A stretch of 52,262 bases of DNA. Origin: Flavobacteriaceae bacterium. GTDB lineage: Bacteria; Bacteroidota; Bacteroidia; Flavobacteriales; Flavobacteriaceae. The stretch lies in contig CANGUZ010000011.1 in the NCBI GenBank assembly GCA_947457255.1, positions 1-52,262 of the forward strand. Direction: 5' to 3'. The notes beneath the pieces are model-generated. The model ran no database searches. It saw only the letters and a program-made list of their open reading frames with translations, and had not been told where the DNA came from. The position numbers and the translations under genes are program-made. Positions 7,722 to 17,299 of this stretch are shown here, one piece after another (within the stretch, counting starts at the first letter, position 1; every line of letters begins with the position of its first letter).

Positions 7722-9665
7722 TTATTGAAAGAAATTCCAAACCAATCCAAAACGAATTAAGAAATCGCGATACGGATAATTAGGAGCAGCATAAAAGGTA
7801 TTTGTGGCAGAAAGCGCCGAATTGAAATGCTCAGCCTTAATAAAAATTCGAGTTTGTTTAATCCTAGCATTTACGAAGAAATCCATGTTTGCAAAATTGC
7901 CTATTTCTTTGTTATTCTGAACAAAAAATTCTGAAAGCACAGGATTATAGTCATTAGCGTTATACTTTGTGAAATAATTAAATATGACTCCTGTTTGCAA
8001 ATACAAAGCTTTTTTAAAGAAATAATTTGTAAAATAAAGTGTGTTTCTGGTAACCAATTCTGGAAGATTTAAAATTGCATCTTGTTGATCGACTTTTTGA
8101 AAAAGAATTGTATTATCGAGAGCCAATTTCCAAAATTTTACTTCTTTACTTGCTTTTAACGATAACAATTTGATAGTGCTATCGTATTGTTTTGGAATAA
8201 CTAATTGGACATTTTCTGTTGTACTCTCATCCATAAAATAAAGATGATCATTAATAGTAGTGGCAAATAAGCTTGCATTTAACCATTTTGTTTTGGCATT
8301 AATTTGTATCGAATTTATTTTCTCATTTTTAAAATTATTAAACCAATTGTAGTTTAAAAAACTACTTTGATGTAAATTATAAATATGATCAGGAAGTTTA
8401 TTTAAATTTTGATACTGAAATGAAAACTCATTTTTATCATCAATTTTATATTTTAAACTTCCATCGATAGTTGTTAACGATTGATTGGTGATTGAATTTG
8501 AATATAAAAAAGAGCCTTTCAATTTGTTTTTTTGATACTCATATTGGCCTCCAAAAGAATTAATGGCATCGTTTAACGAATTTGGCGCAACTACATTTGA
8601 TACTATAAAAATCGTATTGTAGTAATAGTTAAATCTGAAATCATCAATAAAAAATTGAAACTTACCTAAGGTTTCATTTTCATATGCAGCGCCTATTTTA
8701 TTATACATTCGGTTGTATCGAACCTGATCATTTATCCCACCTGTGACAAATGCCTCACCGAACCTATTAATTGTTTTATCTCCTATGGTTGAGGAAACCG
8801 TTTTTTGATTGTATTCTAAAAATTTATATTCATAATTGAATTGGTGTGTTAACAACAAATTATTTTTACTGTCTTTAGGGTTAATTCTATAATTATGATC
8901 TATAAATATTCTTTTTCCCTTCATGAACGATTTTGCATCTGTTAAAAATACTTGTAATCTTTGTCGCTCAACAAACTCTGGGCTTTTACTTTCAAAGCCA
9001 TCAATTGTTGTAATTCCGCCATTTTCTCCGTTAAGAAAATCCTGACTGGTGAAATGTGCATTTACAAAATAACGTTTGTTTTTAGTGTGATAACTTGTAG
9101 TAAATCTGAAATTTCCTGTACTTGAAAGTTGATTGATGTATTTTCCTAAAGATCGTAATCCTTTGTAAGCAATAGAGAAATTGAATCTTTCAGAAGTATT
9201 AAGGGTAATGAATGCATCTAAACTTTGACCTTGAGTCATCACTGTTTTAAAATACAATTCAGTTAAAGGTGTTGCCACCGAGTAATACTTTATATCATGA
9301 GCTTCTAAATAATTAAAATGTTTGCCTTTATAACCAAACTCAGGAAAAGCCGATAACTTATTTAAACCATATTGTAAAGTATTGTAGGTTTGACCCTCAT
9401 TAGCAAAAGGCAAAAGCCCAAAATTATCTTTACGAAGATAATTGTAATCATACTCTTTTTTTATGGTAAGTGAAGTATCCACAAAAGTGGTATCCCGATC
9501 TAAAGTGATGATTTTATAGGAAGTTATTGGTGCTTTCTGAGAACGCTCTTTAGCTTTTTGTTCTTCAGTCTTTACAAGACTTTTTTTTGGTTTCTCTTTT
9601 GTAGTTTCTTGTGAAAAAACATTTAGAGAAAAAAGAGAAAACACAACCGAAAATACAATTCTCAT
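7722..9665 (-). CDS. Porin_10-family putative outer-membrane beta-barrel
   Basis: The 647-residue protein has a signal peptide (MRIVFSVVFSLFSLNVFSQ), a Lys-rich linker, then long alternating aromatic beta-strands to the C-terminal RFGLVWNFFQ, typical of an outer-membrane barrel of the putative porin family of Bacteroidota. The segment YDYNYLRKDNFGLLPFANEGQ, early in the mature part, is characteristic. The function is unproven. The open frame reaches a GTG at 9683, but that codon overlaps the -10-like element TATTTTTG, and the signal peptide begins at the ATG at 9665. Confidence 0.8.
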   Translation of the reverse strand: MRIVFSVVFSLFSLNVFSQETTKEKPKKSLVKTEEQKAKERSQKAPITSYKIITLDRDTTFVDTSLTIKKEYDYNYLRKDNFGLLPFANEGQTYNTLQYGLNKLSAFPEFGYKGKHFNYLEAHDIKYYSVATPLTELYFKTVMTQGQSLDAFITLNTSERFNFSIAYKGLRSLGKYINQLSSTGNFRFTTSYHTKNKRYFVNAHFTSQDFLNGENGGITTIDGFESKSPEFVERQRLQVFLTDAKSFMKGKRIFIDHNYRINPKDSKNNLLLTHQFNYEYKFLEYNQKTVSSTIGDKTINRFGEAFVTGGINDQVRYNRMYNKIGAAYENETLGKFQFFIDDFRFNYYYNTIFIVSNVVAPNSLNDAINSFGGQYEYQKNKLKGSFLYSNSITNQSLTTIDGSLKYKIDDKNEFSFQYQNLNKLPDHIYNLHQSSFLNYNWFNNFKNEKINSIQINAKTKWLNASLFATTINDHLYFMDESTTENVQLVIPKQYDSTIKLLSLKASKEVKFWKLALDNTILFQKVDQQDAILNLPELVTRNTLYFTNYFFKKALYLQTGVIFNYFTKYNANDYNPVLSEFFVQNNKEIGNFANMDFFVNARIKQTRIFIKAEHFNSALSATNTFYAAPNYPYRDFLIRFGLVWNFFQ

Positions 9666-9682
9666 ACATTTGAAATAAGCCA

Positions 9683-9690
9683 CAAAAATA
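9683..9690 (-). promoter_or_regulatory. Promoter -7 element of the Porin_10 gene
   Basis: The minus strand has TATTTTTG 17 bases before the ATG; no good -33 TTG is present. It is followed by TGGCTTAT, shared at the same spacing with the gene at 34389-36314. Confidence 0.5.
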
Positions 9691-9740
9691 GGTATTTGTT
9701 TGTAAAAAGTATCGGTATAGTTCTAAAACTTATATTTTTA

Positions 9741-9772
9741 AAAATAAAAAGCCATCCGAGTTAGGGATGGCT
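9741..9772 (-). terminator. Terminator of the susCD-lipoprotein operon
   Basis: On the minus strand AGCCATCC (9772-9765) pairs with GGATGGCT (9757-9750) and is followed by TTTTTATTTT. It lies just after the 278-residue lipoprotein gene. Confidence 0.85.
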
Positions 9773-9796
9773 ATTTAAAAAAAATTAAAACTAAAT

Positions 9797-10633
9797 TTAT
9801 TCTTTTGTTGCTTGCACTCTATATGTTGCCGTGTTAGAAGAACCTGTATTGTCCAAGCCAAAACGCAAACGATAGGTAAAATCTAAAGTTTTTAATCCTG
9901 CCGAAAATCGTCCAGTAAATCCTTCTACAAAAACATCTCCGTCATTTGCAGAAGTAAATAAAAAATTCTCTAAAAACGGTAAAAAATTGATTCTGAACCT
10001 TTGAGGATTTGAGTCGTCCATAATTAAAACGGTTTGTGTTCCAGGATCTGAATTGTAAATATTACCCATTATTAATTCATTATCATTGTCACCCGCAGTA
10101 ATCTCTGAATCGTATCTATCAAGAACAACATTATCTTCATCGTACTCTATGACCTTATAAGTGCCTATAAATTCATCTCTTACAAATGGAGTAAATTGAT
10201 ATAAATTTAAAGTGTACTTATTATCAAAAGTGGCCACTTGAGCGCCACTTACTTCGTCTAAATTCAAAACTAATTTTGCTGCAACAGTTTGAGAAAGATT
10301 TTCGTATACCCCTTTTAATTTAATATAGCCTACATAAGAGTTTGCAGGAATAAATAATGAAGCATTATCAATAGTATACTGATCTACAGTTGCATTACCA
10401 GAAACATCTACGCTAACTGCAATTGTTCTTGCAACGTTTGATGCAACAGTTACCCCAACTTCTATACTAATATCTTGAGGTACTGTTAGGTCTTGTATAT
10501 ATACATCATCAGTCGTACCACCAGTGAAATAGGCTATTTGTCCGTCTGCTGGATTATAAACCTCTAGTTTTGGATCGCTACATGAGATACATCCCAAAAA
10601 AGCTGTAACGAGTATTAAAAATATTTTTTTCAT
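9797..10633 (-). CDS. SusCD-linked surface lipoprotein, unknown function
   Basis: The 278-residue protein has a lipoprotein signal (MKKIFLILVTAFLGCISC), an N-terminal beta-sandwich-like region (VTVASNVARTIAVSVDVSGN, about residues 62-81, reminiscent of Calx-beta or DUF1735-type domains) and a C-terminal domain with GTYKVIEYDED. I cannot name its family with confidence. As third gene after susC and susD, 21 bases from susD, it is probably an accessory surface lipoprotein that helps to capture the ligand of this transporter. Confidence 0.75.
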   Translation of the reverse strand: MKKIFLILVTAFLGCISCSDPKLEVYNPADGQIAYFTGGTTDDVYIQDLTVPQDISIEVGVTVASNVARTIAVSVDVSGNATVDQYTIDNASLFIPANSYVGYIKLKGVYENLSQTVAAKLVLNLDEVSGAQVATFDNKYTLNLYQFTPFVRDEFIGTYKVIEYDEDNVVLDRYDSEITAGDNDNELIMGNIYNSDPGTQTVLIMDDSNPQRFRINFLPFLENFLFTSANDGDVFVEGFTGRFSAGLKTLDFTYRLRFGLDNTGSSNTATYRVQATKE

Positions 10634-10654
10634 ATTAAAGTTATATCAAATTAA

Positions 10655-12061
10655 TCAATAAGTAGGATTCTGTCTTAATGTTGGATTAGCAAAAATAGCA
10701 GCTTGAGGAATTGGCAAAGTAAAACGGTAGTCGCCTGCACCTAAACTTTGTGCAAATGTATTTAGAGTTATGTCTCTACTATCTCTATTTATTCCTAAAT
10801 TAAACCGTTTTAAGTCGAAAAAGCGATGCCCTTCAAAACACAATTCTCTTCTACGTTCTAATAAAATTAAATCTATAGCGTCTGACTGATTTGAGAAAGT
10901 AAGATTAGGTAATGCCGATGGGGATAACCTTCTTGCAGCTCTCAAAGTGTTTATAGCAGTAGCTGCAGCAACAAAATCTGGAGATGATTTTAAGGCTTGC
11001 GCTTCTGATTGTATTAAATACATTTCAGCTACACGCACAACTTTAATATCAGCTAAACCATAATCTGTAGAAGGACCGGAATATTTACCTACTTTTTGAT
11101 TTTGAGTGGTGCTCCCTGCCTCCACTAAAACACCTGGTCGTCTTCTCACGTCCGTTTGTTGAAATTTGCTAAACAAATCGAATGAAACATTGTAAAATAT
11201 ATCCCCGTTATTGTCTTGAAAGATTCTACCTACCTGTCCATCTCCAGAAACTCTTTTCAATTTATAAACTACTTCGGCTTCACTAGCATCCGACCAAATA
11301 TCAATATACTCTGAGGTGGTTGCCAATGGAACTGCATTAATTACCTCAGTAGAAAAAGCAATAGCATTATCATACTCTTTCAAGTACAAGGCTATTCTCG
11401 CTCTAATAGCTTGAATGGCCAATGGTGTAATTCTTGTATTGTCTGAATTATCACTAATTTCATTTAAAGTAGCGTATGCAGTTGCTAATTCATTTTTCAC
11501 AAAAGACATTACCTCACCTACTGTATTTCTTGGCAATTTTTCAAAAATAATAACTCTGTTTACAATAGGCACACCTAGACTGTTAGGGTCTGTATAAGAT
11601 GTAGCAAAAAAACGAATCAAATCAAAATGAGCTATAGCTCTAATAGCTATTAACTCTGCATATATTTTTTGTTTCGTTATAACATCTTCTTCGGTTAAAG
11701 CGGGTACTTGATCTATCTTAGCCAAAACTCTATTTACACTTCCTATCGTACCGTATAAACTTGAATAATAAGATTCTGGTTCATCAGTAGCCGTATTTAT
11801 TGCCCAAGTGTGCACCTGAACTCCTGTCCCTCTATTGGTAGCAGGCTTTCTACACTCATCTGTAAAATAGGCTGACCAAGCAATAAGACTTGAACCACCT
11901 ACAGCACCATAAACGCCTGTAGTAGCCAATTTTAGCTGTGCCATATTTGTAATTGCTTTTGAATCTGTAACTTCATCAGCTGGATCAATATTTATAGCAT
12001 CAGTACACGAAAATAGTGTTATGGCTACAAATAGTGTAATAATTAAATTCTTAATTTTCAT
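10655..12061 (-). CDS. SusD/RagB family nutrient-binding lipoprotein
   Basis: The 468-residue protein has a lipobox (ITLFSCTDA), TPR-like helices typical of SusD (IAHFDLIRFFATSYTDPNSLGVPIV, near 145-170) and the conserved C-terminal block RRRELCFEGHRFFDLKRF near 402-419. SusD proteins form a lid over the SusC barrel and bind ligand at the cell surface. It starts 15 bases after susC. Substrate cannot be read from sequence; no glycosidase is nearby. Confidence 0.94.
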   Translation of the reverse strand: MKIKNLIITLFVAITLFSCTDAINIDPADEVTDSKAITNMAQLKLATTGVYGAVGGSSLIAWSAYFTDECRKPATNRGTGVQVHTWAINTATDEPESYYSSLYGTIGSVNRVLAKIDQVPALTEEDVITKQKIYAELIAIRAIAHFDLIRFFATSYTDPNSLGVPIVNRVIIFEKLPRNTVGEVMSFVKNELATAYATLNEISDNSDNTRITPLAIQAIRARIALYLKEYDNAIAFSTEVINAVPLATTSEYIDIWSDASEAEVVYKLKRVSGDGQVGRIFQDNNGDIFYNVSFDLFSKFQQTDVRRRPGVLVEAGSTTQNQKVGKYSGPSTDYGLADIKVVRVAEMYLIQSEAQALKSSPDFVAAATAINTLRAARRLSPSALPNLTFSNQSDAIDLILLERRRELCFEGHRFFDLKRFNLGINRDSRDITLNTFAQSLGAGDYRFTLPIPQAAIFANPTLRQNPTY

Positions 12062-12076
12062 AATGTGTATATTTTA

Positions 12077-15076
12077 TTAAAATTTAACATCTATACCAAA
12101 GGTTACAATCTTTGGAGTTGGATATTCGTATGTGGCTATATTGTTATCATCTTCAGGATCAAAACCTGTGTATCGTGTCCAAGTTGCAAAATTTTCTGCT
12201 TGCCCATATAAACGGATACCTTGGATGCCTTTTATTTTCTCTATGAAACGTTTGGGTAAATTATAAGCAATGGTAATGTTTTTGAATCTTAAGAAAGAAG
12301 CATCTTCAATATCTTTAGAAGAAAACTCTCTACCGTATTTGAAACTTTGGACCTCTGTAATATCTCCAGGGTTTTGCCACATTGTTAACATGTTTGTTGA
12401 TTGGTTAAATTGAGCAAAATTAGGATTTTCTTGAAAAAACGTTTGGTTGTTGTATCTGAAATATTCTGCTGCAAATGTAAATAAAGTAGAAATCTCGAAC
12501 CCTTTGTAGTTGAAACGAGAACCAAAGCCCCCTGAATATATTGGCTCATAAGTGCCAAAAGTCGCTTGTGAATCATCGTCAGAATAGATATTTGTGATGT
12601 TTCCGTTCAAATCATAATACAACGGTTGTCCATTGGCAGGATTAACTCCAGCCCACTTAACTGCATAATGAGAACCGAAGGCCAAGCCTTCTCTAACAAT
12701 TGATGTTCCTAAAACGTATTCATTTACTTGCCCTAAATCTTCTATTCTGTTTTTGTTGTAATTTAAATTGGCATATAAACTCAACGATAAATCATCTTTT
12801 TTAATAACAAAACCTTCAATGGATAAATCTATTCCTTTGTTACTCATTTTCCCTGCATTAACCTCAAGTGAACCATTTCCACTTTCTAGAGGTAATCTTT
12901 GGTCGATAAATAATTTAGAAGTTGTGTTATTATAATACTCTAATGTACCTGATAATCTTTTATTCAAAATTTCAAATTCGAAACCTATATTTCTTTTTAA
13001 TCCCTCTTCCCATTGCAATTGTGGATTCGGAATAGTCGTTTGTACTATACTAGGATTTCCCCCATATTGCCCAGTTCCCCATGTGGCCTCTTTCTGAAAA
13101 GGTCCAATTCCAACTTGATTCCCTGTAGTACCGATACTAGCTCTTAGAATTAACCCTTGAAAAAAAGAACTGTTTTTCATGAAAGACTCCTGTTTAATAT
13201 TCCAGTTTGCACCAACTGCAGCAAATGTTGCCCACTTATTATCATCAGTAAACTTATTAGAGGCATCACGCCTTAAAGATAAATCTACTTTAAATCGATC
13301 ATCAAAGCCATATTTAACTGTTGTGAAATAGGATAACAATCCATTTTCAGATTCAGAACCTCCCACAGTTGGACTTAATCCATTTCCTGGTTGGTCTACA
13401 GTACCCGTTCCTGGGGTAATTCCTTCAGGATAACCTACTAGAGATGGATTTATACCATATCCAGTAAAAGAACCCGTTCTGCCATGAGATTTAAAATATT
13501 CTAAATAAACTGCCGCTTCGAACTCATGTTTATCGGCAAAAATAGTGTTATAAACTAACTTTGAAGTTGCATTGAATTTACCTAAATTAGTACTACTTTC
13601 AGAGTACAATCCTGCATTTCCTGGATCAGTAGTTAAACCAAATGCCGTGTTTGGGTCAGTAGCTGCAACAAAAAAATCGTTAGAAAAATCAGCTCCAAAA
13701 TCTATTCTTGCTGTTAAATTCCTTATAATTTGCTTTTCTGCAAAAAGGCTGGCTACTATTTTTACTTGATTGTTATACCGTTGATTCACCTTTAAATTTT
13801 CAAAGGCATTACCACCAACTTTCCCAGGTCCTACATTAAATGTTCCATTTGTGTTATACAAAGCATCATAGGGACTCGCCAAATAAGCCGCTGCAAAAGG
13901 ATTTTGCAAAAATAGCCCGCCCTCACTATCAATTAGACCTTGCTTAGAATAATTTAATGACAAATTAACTCCAACAGAAGAAGTTGCAGAGGTTTGAGTT
14001 TCTATGTTTGTTCTTAACGTAAAACGCTTTAGGCTTGATCTTTCTGCAATACCTTCTTGATCAAAATAACTTAAGGAATTAAAAAAACGAGTACTCTCAT
14101 TACCACCACGCATGCTTATTTCTTGAGTATTGGTAATACCTGTTCTAAAAAAAACATCTCTCCAGTTGGTATTAGTTTGCGATAAAGCAGCAATTTCGGC
14201 ATCGGTAAGTGGCGTTTGATTTATACCTCCTGTGGCACCTCTACCAGTTCCTACCAGTCGTTGAAAATTTAAAAGCTGTTCTGAATTCATCATTTCAAAA
14301 TTTGCTTTTCCTACTTGAGTAAAGCCTAATTGAGAACGATAGGTAAATTGTGTATCTGAATTGTATCTTCCTTTTTTAGAAGTTATAACCACAACACCTG
14401 AAGATGCTCTGGAGCCATAAATAGAAGTTGAAGCCGCATCTTTAAGAACAGATGTAGTTTCAAAGTCATTTAAATTTAAAGAGGCAAAATCCCCGCCTGT
14501 AATTGGCACCCCATCTAAAATATAAAGAGGGTCACTATTACCATTGATAGAAGACGTCCCTCTAATTCTCACTTTTGCAGAAGAACCAGGTTGCCCAGAA
14601 CCAGATTGAACTGTTACTCCTGCCGCTTGACCTTGCAATATTTGGTCTAATGATGTTACAGGCCTATTCTCCATTAATTTTGCTTTAACAGTTGATACAG
14701 AACCAGTAACTTTTGTTCTTTTCTCGCCTTTGTTGTAACTGTTAGTTACAATAACTTCGTTGAACGTGGTTATCTCTTCTTGCATTTTGGTATTCATAAC
14801 ACTAGAAGCACCTACAGTTAATGTAACTGTTTTCATTCCTAGAAATGTAAATACTAAAACTTCACCTGTTTTAGCTTGAATAGCATATTTACCATCAAAA
14901 TTAGTTTGAGTGCTCTTACTTGCTCCCTTTACCGTTACATTTACCCCAGGCAATGGTCCTTTATCATCTGTAACAGTTCCTGAAATTGTTTTTTCCTGAG
15001 CATAGGAAAAATTCATCATTAGCACTAAAATAAGCACTAGAAATCTCGAAAACTTCGATCTCATATTTATTTTCAT
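12077..15076 (-). CDS. SusC/RagA family TonB-linked outer-membrane transporter
   Basis: The 999-residue protein has a signal peptide (ending NFSYAQ), a carboxypeptidase-D-like repeat domain (about residues 30-110, ISGTVTDDKGPLPGVNVTVKG), a TonB-box-like segment, a plug domain (VRIRGTSSINGNSDPLYILDGVPI, about 168-192) and a 22-strand barrel to the C terminus GIDVKF. It imports large ligands with energy from TonB-ExbBD. It heads the operon with SusD and a third lipoprotein. An alternative ATG is at 15064. With a subtilisin-like secreted protease just upstream, peptide uptake in the manner of RagAB is plausible but inferred. Confidence 0.95.
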   Translation of the reverse strand: MKINMRSKFSRFLVLILVLMMNFSYAQEKTISGTVTDDKGPLPGVNVTVKGASKSTQTNFDGKYAIQAKTGEVLVFTFLGMKTVTLTVGASSVMNTKMQEEITTFNEVIVTNSYNKGEKRTKVTGSVSTVKAKLMENRPVTSLDQILQGQAAGVTVQSGSGQPGSSAKVRIRGTSSINGNSDPLYILDGVPITGGDFASLNLNDFETTSVLKDAASTSIYGSRASSGVVVITSKKGRYNSDTQFTYRSQLGFTQVGKANFEMMNSEQLLNFQRLVGTGRGATGGINQTPLTDAEIAALSQTNTNWRDVFFRTGITNTQEISMRGGNESTRFFNSLSYFDQEGIAERSSLKRFTLRTNIETQTSATSSVGVNLSLNYSKQGLIDSEGGLFLQNPFAAAYLASPYDALYNTNGTFNVGPGKVGGNAFENLKVNQRYNNQVKIVASLFAEKQIIRNLTARIDFGADFSNDFFVAATDPNTAFGLTTDPGNAGLYSESSTNLGKFNATSKLVYNTIFADKHEFEAAVYLEYFKSHGRTGSFTGYGINPSLVGYPEGITPGTGTVDQPGNGLSPTVGGSESENGLLSYFTTVKYGFDDRFKVDLSLRRDASNKFTDDNKWATFAAVGANWNIKQESFMKNSSFFQGLILRASIGTTGNQVGIGPFQKEATWGTGQYGGNPSIVQTTIPNPQLQWEEGLKRNIGFEFEILNKRLSGTLEYYNNTTSKLFIDQRLPLESGNGSLEVNAGKMSNKGIDLSIEGFVIKKDDLSLSLYANLNYNKNRIEDLGQVNEYVLGTSIVREGLAFGSHYAVKWAGVNPANGQPLYYDLNGNITNIYSDDDSQATFGTYEPIYSGGFGSRFNYKGFEISTLFTFAAEYFRYNNQTFFQENPNFAQFNQSTNMLTMWQNPGDITEVQSFKYGREFSSKDIEDASFLRFKNITIAYNLPKRFIEKIKGIQGIRLYGQAENFATWTRYTGFDPEDDNNIATYEYPTPKIVTFGIDVKF

Positions 15077-15120
15077 TTGAATTAGTTATTTGCAATATTC
15101 TTAATTTTTTCTTAATTGGA

Positions 15121-15128
15121 CAAATATA
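15121..15128 (-). promoter_or_regulatory. Promoter -7 element of the susCD operon
   Basis: The minus strand has TATATTTG 44 bases before the susC ATG. The -33 region is not a clear TTG, which may mean an activator is needed. Confidence 0.45.
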
Positions 15129-15245
15129 AGCAATGTTAAAGTTTGACTGTAAAAAGCAATAGTTACAGTTTGATGATACTTACTAAAAAATAATTTACAT
15201 CATTTATTGATAATAAATTTATAAGGACTTAATTAATTAAAATAC

Positions 15246-15266
15246 AAAAAAGCCATATAGATATGG
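15246..15266 (-). terminator. Terminator of the S8 peptidase gene
   Basis: On the minus strand CCATA (15266-15262), loop TCTA and TATGG (15257-15253) are followed by C and TTTTTT. The stem is short but the T run is good. Confidence 0.55.
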
Positions 15267-15290
15267 ATTTCTTAGCAATAAAAAGTCGTT

Positions 15291-17201
15291 TTATTTAACA
15301 TTTATTTTTTTAACAATGCTTTTCGAACCTTGTTTGATTTTTAGAAAATACATTCCAGATGTGAATGAAGATAAATCTAAAGTAGTTTTTAATTCGTAAG
15401 AATTATCTGAATAATTATAATTTTTAATCTCTCTTCCTTGTAAATCATAAAGTGAAACATTAAAAACCGAATTACTATTAGATTTTATTTTAATATTTAA
15501 ATTATTTTCAACTGGATTTGGATAAATACTATTGAATTCAAAATCATTTTCAACTGTACTCAAAGGAACTGTAACGCCATCGACAACTAAAGAATAATTC
15601 TGTAACCCTCCCACTAAACTTCCTTTGTGAAATACCGTAATTGTATAATCGCCAGAAGCTTCAGGAATAGTTATATTTTCTACATTATCGACTGCATTGT
15701 CTTCTTGAATTGCTGGCCCTTGTATAAAAAAGCTATTTAAAACCCAAGGGTAATAAACCTCATCATCATTTTTAGAAACTCTAACATCGAGATCATTTAC
15801 TAATACAGGAGTTGAATCATCTACAACTCCATTGCTCTCAGGTCCTGAAGGATCGTTCCAAACTACTGTTATGTTTAAAGGCTTGTTGCCTGTTGCGGTA
15901 ACTACTTTATTATAAGTGGCGCCTTGTTGTAAAGTTAATTCATCAATAATAGATGAAGTCCCTTTTGCTCCAATTATTTGAACTCCTCGTTCAGCATTAA
16001 TTAACCCCCAACCAAACTTGTAGTCTGGACCAGGGTCGTCTCCAGCTTCATCTGCTGAGTTAATCATTAAAGCTCTCAAAGTGGCAGCTCTCATAAAATT
16101 AGAATACTTTTCGTTATGGTATTGCTGCATTAACAACAAACTTGCTGATACTCCGGGAGCTGCCATTGAAGTACCTTGCAATGATTGATAAGAAGTATCT
16201 GAAGAAGATGACAAAGAATTAACTGCAACACCCTTTGTTGAAATGTCAGGTTTTATTCTAAAATCATCTGTTGGCCCCCAACTACTAAAACTGCTCATTA
16301 CAACAGACTCAGGCCCAGTATAATTGGTCACTTGATTAACTGCAGCTACTACAACTGCATTTTTAGAGGTTGCTGCACCTGTTAAAATATCTCTTCCTCC
16401 TTTAACATCAGGCTCACTCCCCCTATCATTACCAGCAGCAAAAACAGCTTGGTAATAAGGTGCATTAAACATTATATCATCCCACTCTTTAGATTCTAAG
16501 ATGTAAGCTCCTAAATAATATTTTGGGACAGTTTCTATAACAAGACCATATGAATGATTTGAAACCAAAAGTCCTTCAGCTGCTTGAGCAGTTGCCTCTG
16601 ATTTGTCATTTGCAAAAGTATTTGCCCACAATGTTGCCTTTGAAGCTAATCCTTTAGCTCTTGCAGAACCAAATCCTGAACCTATCATAGTTCCGGCTAC
16701 ATGGGTAGCGTGTTCTGTTATTCCAGTAGATGAAGAAAAACTAGAACCGTCTTTAGTAACTACTCTTCCCAAAATATCTTGATGAGTAGTTCTAATTGTT
16801 CCTGGCTCCCAAATACCAACTATCATATTTTGACCATCTAATTTTAGCCCTGCACTCCCTCCTTCATTTATTCTATTGACCCTTGCAGTAATTGCAGCAC
16901 CTGCATTAAATGTACTGAAGTATATTGGCTTTCCTTCTTTAGAAATGTACATCAGCTCTAAATACTTTCCATCCTCTTTAATTAAAGTCTCAGTCCAATT
17001 ATTTTCATTTGCAAAAGAAATAGCTTTCTTTTTATTTGAAAAATATTTTTTAGAAAGTTTATCTTTTAAATTCTCTAATTTAACCAAATCATACTCTTTT
17101 ATAATTTGATTTCTTTGTTCTAAAGTTTGAGCCGAAGTTCTAAATAAAGAAAATAAGGCTAACAAAATTAATAGTGTAATTTTTAAAGTAATTTTCATCA
17201 T
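15291..17201 (-). CDS. S8 (subtilisin-like) serine peptidase, T9SS cargo
   Basis: The 636-residue protein has a signal peptide (ending RTSAQ), a propeptide, a subtilase domain (about 120-405), a beta-sandwich and a type A T9SS sorting domain (about 553-636, YPNPVENNLNI ... GMYFLKIKQG). His164 (EHATHVAGT), Asn258 (FAAGNDRG) and Ser345 (GTSMAAPG) are in place. The position of the catalytic Asp reads Glu132 (VGIWEPGTIRTTH), an odd change. It would be exported and attached at the cell surface or released, cutting proteins outside the cell. It lies 214 bases upstream of the susCD operon on the same strand. Confidence 0.92.
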   Translation of the reverse strand: MMKITLKITLLILLALFSLFRTSAQTLEQRNQIIKEYDLVKLENLKDKLSKKYFSNKKKAISFANENNWTETLIKEDGKYLELMYISKEGKPIYFSTFNAGAAITARVNRINEGGSAGLKLDGQNMIVGIWEPGTIRTTHQDILGRVVTKDGSSFSSSTGITEHATHVAGTMIGSGFGSARAKGLASKATLWANTFANDKSEATAQAAEGLLVSNHSYGLVIETVPKYYLGAYILESKEWDDIMFNAPYYQAVFAAGNDRGSEPDVKGGRDILTGAATSKNAVVVAAVNQVTNYTGPESVVMSSFSSWGPTDDFRIKPDISTKGVAVNSLSSSSDTSYQSLQGTSMAAPGVSASLLLMQQYHNEKYSNFMRAATLRALMINSADEAGDDPGPDYKFGWGLINAERGVQIIGAKGTSSIIDELTLQQGATYNKVVTATGNKPLNITVVWNDPSGPESNGVVDDSTPVLVNDLDVRVSKNDDEVYYPWVLNSFFIQGPAIQEDNAVDNVENITIPEASGDYTITVFHKGSLVGGLQNYSLVVDGVTVPLSTVENDFEFNSIYPNPVENNLNIKIKSNSNSVFNVSLYDLQGREIKNYNYSDNSYELKTTLDLSSFTSGMYFLKIKQGSKSIVKKINVK

Positions 17202-17215
17202 AATATATATTTTTA

Positions 17216-17223
17216 CAAATCTA
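17216..17223 (-). promoter_or_regulatory. Promoter -7 element of the S8 peptidase gene
   Basis: The minus strand has TAGATTTG 14 bases before the ATG; the -33 position is not a TTG. Confidence 0.45.
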
Positions 17224-17299
17224 AGTATAAAATTGATTTTAAGAGTTTAAAATAAATATTTAGCTTTTTAATTTCACGATTATTAATACACATTTACAA

